Origin: an uncultured Clostridia bacterium
GTDB taxonomy: Bacteria > Bacillota > Clostridia > Oscillospirales > Oscillospiraceae
Direction of reading: 5' to 3'
NCBI GenBank assembly: GCA_946184215.1
Contig: CAMHER010000030.1
Coordinates: 1 to 14,890 of the forward strand
Length of the DNA: 14,890 nucleotides
Positions 6,358-13,330 of this stretch are shown here, in pieces (the stretch's first letter is position 1; every line of letters begins with the position of its first letter). Under the pieces are notes generated by a model, which saw only the letters and a list, made by a program, of their open reading frames with translations, was not told the DNA's origin and did no database searches. The position numbers and the translations under genes are program-made.

Positions 6358-6390
6358 ACGGAAAGAAAGCTTGTACCATACCATTTTTTT
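6349..6390 (+). terminator. Terminator of the helicase gene (perfect inverted repeat)
   Basis: TGGTATGGTAC (6349-6359) pairs perfectly with GTACCATACCA (6373-6383) across a 13-base loop, and seven T follow (6384-6390). It ends 14 bases before the fumC start, so it must also influence fumC. It can serve as terminator for read-through from the helicase, and as DNA it could be an operator. Confidence 0.75.
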
Positions 6391-6404
6391 AAGAGGTTTT
6401 CAGG

Positions 6405-7769
6405 ATGGAATATCGGATCGAACATGACTCTCTCGGTGAAATGAAGGTCCCGGCCGACAGGCTGTGGGGCGCGCAGACGCAGCGCAGCCTGGAGAATTTT
6501 CCGATCGGAAACGACCGCATGCCGATCGAGATCATTCGCGCCTTCGCCGTGCTGAAAAAGGCTGCGGCGCTGGCAAACCGCGATCTCGGAAAGCTGGATG
6601 AGCGGCGCTGCGCGCTAATCGCCGCGGTCTGCGACGAGATTCTCGGCGGAAGACTGGACGGGGAATTCCCGCTCTCCGTCTGGCAGACGGGCAGCGGCAC
6701 CCAGACGAATATGAACGTCAACGAGGTCATTGCAAACCGCGGCAACGCGATCGTCGGCGAAGCGCTGCTGCACCCGAACGACACGGTCAACATGTCGCAG
6801 AGCTCGAACGACACCTTCCCCACGGCGATGCATATCGCGGCCATGTGCGCCGTCCACGCCTCACTTCTGCCGGCGGTCGACGCCTGCATGGAGGTCTTAA
6901 AGCGCCTGGAGGCGGAAAACGAGGACGTGATCAAAATCGGGCGGACGCATCTGCAGGACGCCACGCCCCTGCGTTTTTCCCAGGAAATCAGCGGCTGGCG
7001 CGGCATGCTGGAGAGCACGAGAGAAGAAATCCAGCTCTCCTCCGCCTCTCTCTCCGCTCTGGCACTGGGCGGCACGGCGGTCGGTACGGGTCTGAATGCG
7101 CCCGAAGGCTTTGCTTCTCTCTCCGCGCGCTATGTTTCGGAGCTGACCGGGTATCGCTTTGTCAGCGACCCGAACAAGTTTCGCGCGCTGACAAGCAAGG
7201 ACGCGCTGGTGTTCTCCCACGGAGCGCTCAAGGCGCTCGCCGCGTGCATGATGAAGATCGCAAACGACGTGCGCTGGCTTGCCTCCGGCCCCCGCTGCGG
7301 CATCGGAGAAATCAAGATCCCGGAGAACGAGCCCGGCTCGTCGATCATGCCGGGAAAGGTCAACCCCACCCAGTGCGAGTCTGTCACGATGGTGGCCGTG
7401 CAGGTCATGGCCAACGACACCGCGATCGGCCTTGCCGCCTCGCAGGGCAATTTTGAGCTGAACGTTTTTATGCCGGTGCTGATCTATAACTATCTCCACT
7501 CCGTTCGGCTGCTTTCCGATTCGATCCGCTCCTTTACCGTGCGCTGCCTTGCCGGGCTGAAGGCCAATCCTGCGCGCATGAAGGAAAACCTTGACCGCTC
7601 GCTGATGCTGGTGACCTGTCTTTCCCCGCGCATCGGCTATGAGAACGCGGCAAAGGCCGCCAGGCTCGCCTATCTCGAGGACCTGACGCTGAAAGAGGCC
7701 GTGCTTCGCCTCGGTCTGCTTGATGAGGCGGAATTTGATGCGCTCGTCCGTCCGGAAAACATGGTCTGA
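6405..7769 (+). CDS. fumC: Fumarate hydratase, class II
   Basis: The enzyme interconverts fumarate and malate without an iron-sulfur cluster, in the cytosol. The 454 residues fit the family (about 460). Motifs: TGSGTQTNMNVNE (95-107), SSNDTFPTAMH (133-143), GRTHLQDATP (179-188) with the active-site His182, and the superfamily signature GSSIMPGKVNP (311-321), whose serine is the catalytic base. The SGTQTNMN segment and a full-length C-terminal domain separate it from argininosuccinate lyase, adenylosuccinate lyase and aspartase. Aspartase is the nearest alternative but usually carries GSSIMPAKVNP; here the residue is Gly, as in fumarases. AAGAGG lies eight bases before the ATG. No other TCA-cycle gene is adjacent. 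In an anaerobe it may serve a reductive or split pathway. Confidence 0.94.
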   Translation: MEYRIEHDSLGEMKVPADRLWGAQTQRSLENFPIGNDRMPIEIIRAFAVLKKAAALANRDLGKLDERRCALIAAVCDEILGGRLDGEFPLSVWQTGSGTQTNMNVNEVIANRGNAIVGEALLHPNDTVNMSQSSNDTFPTAMHIAAMCAVHASLLPAVDACMEVLKRLEAENEDVIKIGRTHLQDATPLRFSQEISGWRGMLESTREEIQLSSASLSALALGGTAVGTGLNAPEGFASLSARYVSELTGYRFVSDPNKFRALTSKDALVFSHGALKALAACMMKIANDVRWLASGPRCGIGEIKIPENEPGSSIMPGKVNPTQCESVTMVAVQVMANDTAIGLAASQGNFELNVFMPVLIYNYLHSVRLLSDSIRSFTVRCLAGLKANPARMKENLDRSLMLVTCLSPRIGYENAAKAARLAYLEDLTLKEAVLRLGLLDEAEFDALVRPENMV

Positions 7770-7781
7770 TACACATATCGC

Positions 7782-7814
7782 AAAGCCGCCCTGTGAGAAT
7801 CACAGGGCGGCTTT
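7782..7814. terminator. Shared terminator between fumC and the MerR-family gene
   Basis: A perfect 14-bp stem (7782-7795 with 7801-7814) has the loop AGAAT. It lies between two convergent stop codons, 12 bases past fumC and touching the end of the merR-like gene. The T-tracts are short on both sides (CTTT), but the stem is very stable. Confidence 0.75.
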
Positions 7815-7815
7815 A

Positions 7816-8631
7816 TCATGCTTTCTTTTTCAGCAGCCAGAAGTGGTTTGCTCCGTCTGCCGTTTCCCCCATGCTGCAGGTCAAACTCCGCCTTTTGTTG
7901 GGGTTTCTGGCCAGCAGGATGCCGAGGATCGTGTTGCCAAACGCGGTATTGTAACGCTCCTTATCCTCCGTGACCTGGAAGAGGAGGGCATACTCCGCGC
8001 CGTCCTCCAATTCATCGAATTCATCAAAGAAGTCCTTCACATGCTCCCAGCTGTGTTTTTCATAGACGATTTCATAATTGGGATTGTGGAGCAGATCCAG
8101 ATACTCCTCTTCCTCTTCGCCCGCCTCGCCGTCGCCAAATTCGACATATCCGATATCCTTCGGAGGATCCGCCGCCAGGTTGTCAAACAATTCTTCCACA
8201 TTGCCGCAGATCGCGTCATACTGCTCCCTGCCGATGCCGAACTCCGCTGTCGGGTCGTAGCAGTTCATCGATTGCATGATTTTTTCCCGCACTTCGCTGA
8301 TTTTTCTTTGAATTTCGTTCATCTCGCTTTGATATGACGCACGGATCATTCGTATCTCCCGCAGCCGCTCCTCCGTCTGTTCGATCTTTGCATCGAAAGC
8401 CCGGCATACCGTGCTGTTGTCCGCCTCGAGCAGCGGCCGGATCTCCTCGATCGTAAAGCCTGCTTTCTGCAGGTGTTTGATTTTCACAAACACGAGAGCC
8501 TGTTCTTCCTCATAATAGCGGTATCCGGTCCAGGAATCGACCTCCACGGGCTTTAGCAGCTCAACCTTATCGTAATAGCGCAGCGTCTGGGTCGAACAGC
8601 CGCAGAGCGCGGCGAACTGTTTGATCGTCAT
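7816..8631 (-). CDS. MerR-family transcriptional regulator with long unrecognised C-terminal domain
   Basis: The product is 271 residues, a cytosolic DNA-binding activator/repressor. The N-terminal MerR winged helix is clear: TIKQFAALCGCSTQTLRYYDK (2-22), then the wing WTGYRYYEEEQ (34-44) and the second helix pair LQKAGFTIEEIRPLL (54-68). A coiled coil (about 75-120) gives the dimer. The C-terminal part (about 125-270) carries an acidic run (about 166-178, GDGEAGEEEEE) and ends in LLKKKA. It lacks the metal-binding cysteine pairs of MerR/CueR and I do not recognise it as a BmrR-type drug pocket, so the effector is unknown. The ATG has GGGAGG eight bases upstream. The 19-base promoter spacer just upstream (8655-8685) suggests it controls itself. 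No obvious target gene such as an exporter adjoins it. Confidence 0.88.
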   Translation of the reverse strand: MTIKQFAALCGCSTQTLRYYDKVELLKPVEVDSWTGYRYYEEEQALVFVKIKHLQKAGFTIEEIRPLLEADNSTVCRAFDAKIEQTEERLREIRMIRASYQSEMNEIQRKISEVREKIMQSMNCYDPTAEFGIGREQYDAICGNVEELFDNLAADPPKDIGYVEFGDGEAGEEEEEYLDLLHNPNYEIVYEKHSWEHVKDFFDEFDELEDGAEYALLFQVTEDKERYNTAFGNTILGILLARNPNKRRSLTCSMGETADGANHFWLLKKKA

Positions 8632-8654
8632 ATCCTTCGCCTCCCTTCATGCGT

Positions 8655-8685
8655 ATCGTAGCATTGAAGCGCACTGTAAGGTCAA
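8655..8685 (-). promoter_or_regulatory. MerR-type promoter with 19-bp spacer and dyad operator
   Basis: On the minus strand TTGACC (-35, 8685-8680) and TACGAT (-10, 8660-8655) are 19 bases apart, the overlong spacing that MerR-family activators correct by bending DNA. The spacer holds a partial dyad of the form TTnnAGnGCnCTnnAA centred on GCGC. The expected transcript start lies just before the ribosome site of the regulator, so autoregulation is likely. Confidence 0.7.
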
Positions 8686-8702
8686 TAGCTTTTTTCAAAA
8701 TA

Positions 8703-8735
8703 ATACTTGAGGCACGCAAAGCGTGCCTCAAGTAT
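8703..8735 (-). terminator. Terminator of asnA
   Basis: A perfect 15-bp stem (8703-8717 with 8721-8735) has the loop AAA, followed on the minus strand by TATTTTG. It begins just after the asnA stop codon. Confidence 0.85.
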
Positions 8736-8736
8736 A

Positions 8737-9750
8737 TTACAGCAGGATAATGCCCGCCTTTTCACAGGCCTGCATGGTCTCCTCGCTCCAGATCGAGGCC
8801 TGCACCTCGCCGATGTGGATCTTGCCGAGCAGCAGCATGGAAAGGCGCGACTGGCCGATGCCGCCGCCGATCGTGAGCGGCAGCTCGCCGCGCAGCAGCA
8901 TTTTGTGGTAGGGCAGCTCCCTGCGCTCGTCACAGCCGGCGGCGTGCAGCTGCTCGGACAGCGATTTGGGATCAACGCGGATGCCCATGGACGAGAGTTC
9001 CATCGCGCAGCCGAGCGGCTCGTACCAGAACAGCAAATCGCCGTTGAGCGCCCAGTCGTCATAGTCCGGCGCGCGGCCGTCGTGCGGCCTGCCGGAGCGC
9101 AGCGGCGCGCCGATGCCGATGATGAAGGCGGTGGGGTGCTCGCGCAGATAGGCGTTCTCCCGCTCCTTCGGTGTGAGAGCGGGGTAACGGTCCTCCAGCT
9201 CCTGTGCCGTGATGAAGCTCACGCGGCGCTCCAGTTTTCCCATGCCCTGCAGCTGGGGGTAAATGGCCTGCATCGTCTCCTGGGTGTCGCAGATGGCCGT
9301 GACGATGTCCATGACCGTGGATTTGAGATAGTCGATCTTTCGATCCTCGGGCAGGATGATCTTTTCCCAGTCCCACTGGTCGACATAGACCGAGTGGAGG
9401 TTGTCAAGCTCATCCTCGTCGCGGCGGACGGCGTCCATGTCGGCCACGATCCCCCGGCCGGGATAGAAGCCGTAGCGCTTGAGGGCAAGACGCTTCCACT
9501 TGGCCAGCGACTGGACGATCTCGGCCCGGTGCTCGGAGCGCAGGATGTCAAAGCTGACCGGACGCTCGTAGCCGTTGAGGTTGTCGTTCAGGCCGGAGGC
9601 CTCGTCGACAAAGAGCGGCGCGGACACGCGCTGGAGATTCAAAAGCGCGCAGAGCCGATCCTCAAAGAGACGCTTGAGCAGGCTGATCGCCTTTTGCGTA
9701 TCATAGATGGAGAGATAGCTGACATAGCCCTCGGGGATGGTGAATTTCAT
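8737..9750 (-). CDS. asnA: Aspartate--ammonia ligase (asparagine synthetase A)
   Basis: The enzyme makes asparagine from aspartate, ammonia and ATP (to AMP and PPi) in the cytosol; it resembles class II tRNA synthetases. The 337 residues match the family (about 330). Recognised stretches: LFVDEASGLNDNLNGYERPVSF (46-67), EIVQSLAKWKRLAL (77-90), YGFYPGRGIVADMDAVRRDE (93-112), VDQWDWEK (123-130), ELSSMGIRVD (251-260), and the C-terminal motif 3-like GGGIGQSRLSMLLLGK (295-310). The start codon lies 6 bases past the stop of the DUF4364 gene, so the two are one operon with coupled translation. No strong ribosome site is seen beyond GGAAAG and GTGAG in the end of the upstream gene. A clear terminator ends the operon. 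Confidence 0.95.
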   Translation of the reverse strand: MKFTIPEGYVSYLSIYDTQKAISLLKRLFEDRLCALLNLQRVSAPLFVDEASGLNDNLNGYERPVSFDILRSEHRAEIVQSLAKWKRLALKRYGFYPGRGIVADMDAVRRDEDELDNLHSVYVDQWDWEKIILPEDRKIDYLKSTVMDIVTAICDTQETMQAIYPQLQGMGKLERRVSFITAQELEDRYPALTPKERENAYLREHPTAFIIGIGAPLRSGRPHDGRAPDYDDWALNGDLLFWYEPLGCAMELSSMGIRVDPKSLSEQLHAAGCDERRELPYHKMLLRGELPLTIGGGIGQSRLSMLLLGKIHIGEVQASIWSEETMQACEKAGIILL

Positions 9751-9756
9751 GGGCGC

Positions 9757-10284
9757 TCACTTTCCTTCCTCGCACAGGATCTCGACGATCCGCTGGTAGA
9801 CCTCCTCCGCCTCGCGGCGAAACTTCTTTTTCATTTTCTTCGCCTGCTCCTCGCCCGCGCACAGCAGGGAAAGCGAGATGATCTCCCCCTTGCCGTCGGA
9901 CATGGCGAGGTTGACGCGGCAGCCGCTGCCGTCCGTCACGGTCTCGGCACGGATCATGGCCGCCCGGGCCAGGCGAGTTTCCACCGGCGCGATCAGCTTC
10001 AGCGCCTTGGCGCGTACGGAGTAAGGCAAGCTGCTCTCCACCGTCTCGGCGTTGCGGCGGCCCTTGTCGGTGATCGCGTACTCCTCGTCCTCCTCGGTGA
10101 TATGGCCGGTGGCCATCAGGTCGCCGAGACAGTCGGAATAATCAAAATACCCCACGCCGTCGTCGCACTGCTGGCACAGCTCGTCCAGCGTGCCGCGATC
10201 CACCGGGGCGGGCAGTCGGCTTAAGATAAACAGGATGAGCAGCTTGATATCCAGCTTTTCATGAATAAAGCCGTGATGGTCCAT
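9757..10284 (-). CDS. DUF4364 family protein, winged-helix type
   Basis: The product is 175 residues, conserved in Clostridia and typical in size for DUF4364. The N-terminal half looks like a winged helix: IHEKLDIKLLILFILSRLPAPVDRGTLDELC (7-37) covers helices 1-2. LGDLMATGHITEEDEEYAITDKGRRNAE (53-80) covers the recognition helix and wing. This resembles PadR-like regulators. The C-terminal half (about 95-175) is mixed strand/helix ending in a charged helix, with no known catalytic motif. The frame is open far upstream, but the ATG at 10284 has GGAGGAG about seven bases ahead and follows the promoter at 10328-10355, so it is chosen. It is the first gene of an operon with asnA; it may regulate its own operon, but that is inference only. 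Confidence 0.78.
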   Translation of the reverse strand: MDHHGFIHEKLDIKLLILFILSRLPAPVDRGTLDELCQQCDDGVGYFDYSDCLGDLMATGHITEEDEEYAITDKGRRNAETVESSLPYSVRAKALKLIAPVETRLARAAMIRAETVTDGSGCRVNLAMSDGKGEIISLSLLCAGEEQAKKMKKKFRREAEEVYQRIVEILCEEGK

Positions 10285-10316
10285 TTCTCTCTCCTCCGTT
10301 TTCTTTTCTCTTCTTT

Positions 10317-10355
10317 TATAATAGTTTATTATACTAAAGACCGGCATTTTTTCAA
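10317..10355 (-). promoter_or_regulatory. Promoter of the DUF4364-asnA operon with a palindrome over the -10
   Basis: On the minus strand TTGAAA (10355-10350), a 16-base spacer and a perfect TATAAT (10333-10328) are present. A 17-base palindrome TATAATA-GTT-TATTATA (10317-10333) covers the -10 and the start region, a good place for a repressor dimer. The DUF4364 product is a candidate ligand by position only. Confidence 0.65.
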
Positions 10356-10426
10356 GAGCAAAATGACACATACCGCCGCAAGGCGCATAAACTGTAATGA
10401 ACTTTATCATCACAGGAGGTCGTATC

Positions 10427-11212
10427 ATGCCGGACAAAGTTGTTCCCGGGCCGGTCGGAAATACCGCGAGCATCCGAGAGGCCGTTTCCATCAATACAAA
10501 CAAGATCTTTGACTGCTGCCGCGATAAGGACTGCATCGACGAGCTGCGCGTCTACCCCACCCTCACCTCGCAGACCTATCTCGACAACGCCATCAGCATC
10601 CGTCCCAAGGCGGCGGAGCTTCTGTACACCAACGTCAATGTCGAGCCTGTGAGCTTCAACCGCGGCTATTATACCGTGGATTGTACGTACTTCTATCGCG
10701 TCACAGCCGAAACCTTCCCCGGCGGCCAGCTCTGCCGCGGCCTTGCGGTCTTTGACAAGCGCGTCATGCTGTTTGGAAGCGAGGGCAGCGTCAAAACCTT
10801 CAGCTCCGACAGCGAGCCCGCGATCGTCTCCCTTGACGATCAGCCCAAGGCCGTTGTCAGCGCCGTCGACCCGATCTGTCTGCACTGCGCGCTGGTCGAT
10901 CCGGGCGAAACGCCGGGCAGCGACAATATCATCATCCCCCAGTTCATCCTTGACGCGATGGGCGAGGATCTTGTGACCGCCGACAACGTGCGGCGCTGGT
11001 ACGTCACGATCGGTCAGTTTTCCATGGTGCGGCTTGAGCGCGAGACACAGCTGCTCATTCCCGCCTATGACTATTTCCTGCCGGATAAGGAGTGCCCCGG
11101 TACCAGCGAGGACGATCCCTGCGCGCTCTTCGGGCGCATCAGCTTCCCCGTCGACGAGTTTTTCCCGCCCGACAGCGTGGCCGAGAGCAGCGATTACAAG
11201 CAGTATAAATAA
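10427..11212 (+). CDS. Conserved clostridial protein of unknown function
   Basis: The product is 261 residues without signal peptide or membrane segment, rich in beta-strand-like patterns. I believe I have seen relatives in Clostridia but know no function. An N-terminal segment VSINTNKIFDCCRDKDCIDELRV (20-42) has a C-C-x-x-x-x-C cluster. The segment VEPVSFNRGYYTVDCTYFYRVT (about 71-92) is a strand-rich motif, with AVFDKRVMLFGSEGSVK after it. Cysteines recur at about 29, 30, 35, 80, 93-110 and 160-170. An upstream ATG in frame (10397) exists, but AGGAGGT lies six bases before the ATG at 10427, which is chosen. The leader holds CATAAACT (10386-10393), close to the -10 box of mother-cell sporulation sigma factors, so a spore-coat role is conceivable but unproven. 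It ends at a shared terminator with recG. Confidence 0.75.
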   Translation: MPDKVVPGPVGNTASIREAVSINTNKIFDCCRDKDCIDELRVYPTLTSQTYLDNAISIRPKAAELLYTNVNVEPVSFNRGYYTVDCTYFYRVTAETFPGGQLCRGLAVFDKRVMLFGSEGSVKTFSSDSEPAIVSLDDQPKAVVSAVDPICLHCALVDPGETPGSDNIIIPQFILDAMGEDLVTADNVRRWYVTIGQFSMVRLERETQLLIPAYDYFLPDKECPGTSEDDPCALFGRISFPVDEFFPPDSVAESSDYKQYK

Positions 11213-11213
11213 A

Positions 11214-11254
11214 GCAAAGCCCTCTCTGCTCAGAAAGCAGAGAGGGCTTTGTTT
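11214..11254. terminator. Shared terminator between the conserved gene and recG
   Basis: A perfect 15-bp stem (11216-11230 with 11236-11250), extended by one C-G pair, has the loop CAGAA. GTTTT follows on the plus strand and the mirror on the minus strand reads GCTTTGCTTTA. It sits between convergent stop codons, so it serves both. Confidence 0.85.
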
Positions 11255-11260
11255 TCCATT

Positions 11261-13327
11261 TCAGTTAAAACTGTCCGTATTATTTCGGAACAAGGTCTCG
11301 ATGCGCTCGCGCAGGGCGGCGTGCTCGGGGCGGCTGAGCTCCGGGTCGGCGGCGAGCAGGGCTTTTGCCTCCTCCTGCGCGGTCTTCAGCACCTGCGTGT
11401 CCGCGCCGAGATCCGCCACGTGCATCTCCGGCAGGCCGTGCTGCCGCGCGCCGAAGAAATCGCCCGGGCCGCGCAGACGCAGATCCTCCTCGGAGATCTC
11501 AAAGCCGTTGTTGGTTTTACTCATGATCGAGAGGCGGGCTTTTACCTCCTCGCCTTTGTTGTCGGAGACAAGGATGCACCAGCTCTTGTGCCGGCCGCGC
11601 CCGACACGGCCGCGCAGCTGATGGAGCTGGCTGAGACCGAAGCGCTCGGCGTTCTCGATGATCATCAGCGCGGCGTTCGGCACGTCCACGCCGACCTCGA
11701 TGACCGTCGTCGCGACAAGGATATCCGTCTCGCCCCGGACAAAGGCGGCCATGACCGCGTCCTTGTCCCTGGGCTTCATGCGGCCGTGGACACAGCCGAC
11801 GGACAGCTCCGGGAACTCCCTTGCGAGCTCCTTGGCGTGCTCCTCGGCGGATTTCAGTTTTTTCTCCCCGGGCGTCTCCTCGTCCTCGTCGTCCTCCACC
11901 TTCGGGCAGACGACAAAGACCTGCCGCCCCTCCCCGGCCAGCTTGCGGATAAAGCCGTTGAGCCGCGCGCGATAGCTCTCGTCCACGGCAAAGGTGTCCA
12001 CCTTCTGCCGTCCGGGAGGCAGCTCGTCGATGATCGAGACGTCGAGATCGCCGTAGATCATCAGCGCCAGTGTGCGCGGGATCGGCGTGGCCGACATGAC
12101 GAGCACATGCGGTTTTTCTCCTTTTCCGATCAGCGCCGAGCGCTGGCGTACGCCGAAGCGGTGCTGCTCGTCCGTGATGATCAGGCCGAGTCGCGTATAT
12201 TCCACGTCCTCGCTGAACAGGGCGTGCGTCCCCACTACCAGATCGTATTCTCCCGCCGCGATCGCAGCCTTGGCCGTGCGCTTCTCCTTTGCGCTCATCG
12301 CCCCGGTCAGTTTGCCGACGCGCATCCCGAATGGCGCAAGCAAGCCGGAGAGCGTGGCAAAATGCTGCTCGGAGAGGATCTCCGTCGGCGCCATAAAGGC
12401 GCTGACAAAGCCGTTTTCCCGCGCCAGCCAGCAGAGAGCCGCCGCGACAAGGGTCTTGCCGCTGCCGACGTCGCCCTGGACAAGCCGGTTCATCACGAAG
12501 CCGCCCGTCATATCCTGCGCTGCTTCCTCGATGGCGCGCTTCTGCGCCCCGGTGGGCGTAAAGGGCAGGGCTGCGTAGAAGGAGGAAAAGTCCTTCGGCC
12601 GCATCGGGACGCCGCTCTCGCGCGTACGCTCGGCGCGCATCGTGCCAAGCGCGCAGGCCAGCACGAACAGCTCCTCGAACACCAGCCGCCGCCGGGCAAT
12701 GGCGAGCGCGTCAAAGTCCGCGGGATAGTGGATGTTTTCAAAGGCATAGCGCGCCTGAGCAAGGCCGTTGCGCTCCCGAATCTCCACGGGCAGCAGATCG
12801 GGCAGCTTGTCGCCGCACGCGTCCAGCCCCTGGCGCACCGCGTCCCGGATCGTGCGCTGGTTCAGCGCCGCGTTCATCCGGTAGACCGGCAGGATGCAGC
12901 CCGTCACACCTCTGGGTTTGTCGTCTTTTTCATAGGCGGGGTTGACCATGCTGAGACGGCTGCCGCTGCGCTCGATCTTTCCGTAAAAGCACACGCTGTC
13001 ACCGCGCGAGAAATAATCTTTTACATAATTTTGGTTAAAATATGTTATGTCAACCGATCCGCTCTCATCCACCGCCCGAAACTTCACCAACTCCATACCG
13101 CGCCGTACACGGACAAGGCGCGGCATGTCCGCGATCAGGGCGCGGATGCACACGCCCTCCCCCTCCGGCGCCGCTGCGATGGGGCAGAATTTTGTCCGAT
13201 CCTCATAGCGCGAGGGAAAATAGGACACAAGATCATAGAGAGAAAAGACGCCGAGTTTTTCGAACGCCTGCGCCTTTTTCTCCCCTATTCCTTTGAGATA
13301 CTGTACGGATGAAGATAACTCTGCCAT
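11261..13327 (-). CDS. recG: ATP-dependent DNA helicase RecG
   Basis: The protein remodels stalled forks, Holliday junctions and R-loops. The 688 residues match the family (about 680-690). Domains: N-terminal helical region with KGIGEKKAQAFEKLGV (12-27); wedge/OB fold about 55-135 that splits the junction; RecA-like domain 1 with Walker A GDVGSGKT (285-292), APTEIL (313-318), DEQHRFGV (386-393) and SATPIPRT (412-419). RecA-like domain 2 has VHGRM (513-517), ATTVIEVGVDVP (539-550) and QLRGRVGRG (570-578). The TRG motif, EEDLRLRGPGDFFGARQHGLP (613-633), couples ATP use to translocation. The start ATG lies 3 bases after the apbE stop, so recG is translated from the apbE transcript; its own ribosome site (GCGAG) is weak. 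Confidence 0.96.
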   Translation of the reverse strand: MAELSSSVQYLKGIGEKKAQAFEKLGVFSLYDLVSYFPSRYEDRTKFCPIAAAPEGEGVCIRALIADMPRLVRVRRGMELVKFRAVDESGSVDITYFNQNYVKDYFSRGDSVCFYGKIERSGSRLSMVNPAYEKDDKPRGVTGCILPVYRMNAALNQRTIRDAVRQGLDACGDKLPDLLPVEIRERNGLAQARYAFENIHYPADFDALAIARRRLVFEELFVLACALGTMRAERTRESGVPMRPKDFSSFYAALPFTPTGAQKRAIEEAAQDMTGGFVMNRLVQGDVGSGKTLVAAALCWLARENGFVSAFMAPTEILSEQHFATLSGLLAPFGMRVGKLTGAMSAKEKRTAKAAIAAGEYDLVVGTHALFSEDVEYTRLGLIITDEQHRFGVRQRSALIGKGEKPHVLVMSATPIPRTLALMIYGDLDVSIIDELPPGRQKVDTFAVDESYRARLNGFIRKLAGEGRQVFVVCPKVEDDEDEETPGEKKLKSAEEHAKELAREFPELSVGCVHGRMKPRDKDAVMAAFVRGETDILVATTVIEVGVDVPNAALMIIENAERFGLSQLHQLRGRVGRGRHKSWCILVSDNKGEEVKARLSIMSKTNNGFEISEEDLRLRGPGDFFGARQHGLPEMHVADLGADTQVLKTAQEEAKALLAADPELSRPEHAALRERIETLFRNNTDSFN

Positions 13328-13330
13328 GTT

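Noticed and set aside
7816..8631. Metal-sensing MerR such as CueR or ZntR
   Set aside because: The protein is twice as long and lacks the C-terminal paired cysteines of metal sensors.
8707..10224. 505-codon plus-strand frame across asnA and the DUF4364 gene
   Set aside because: Antisense shadow; it crosses the asnA terminator and two well-supported genes, with no ribosome site.
11249..13312. 687-codon plus-strand frame opposite recG
   Set aside because: It covers recG almost exactly and its product is low-complexity and rich in His, Arg and Ala; it is an antisense shadow of recG.
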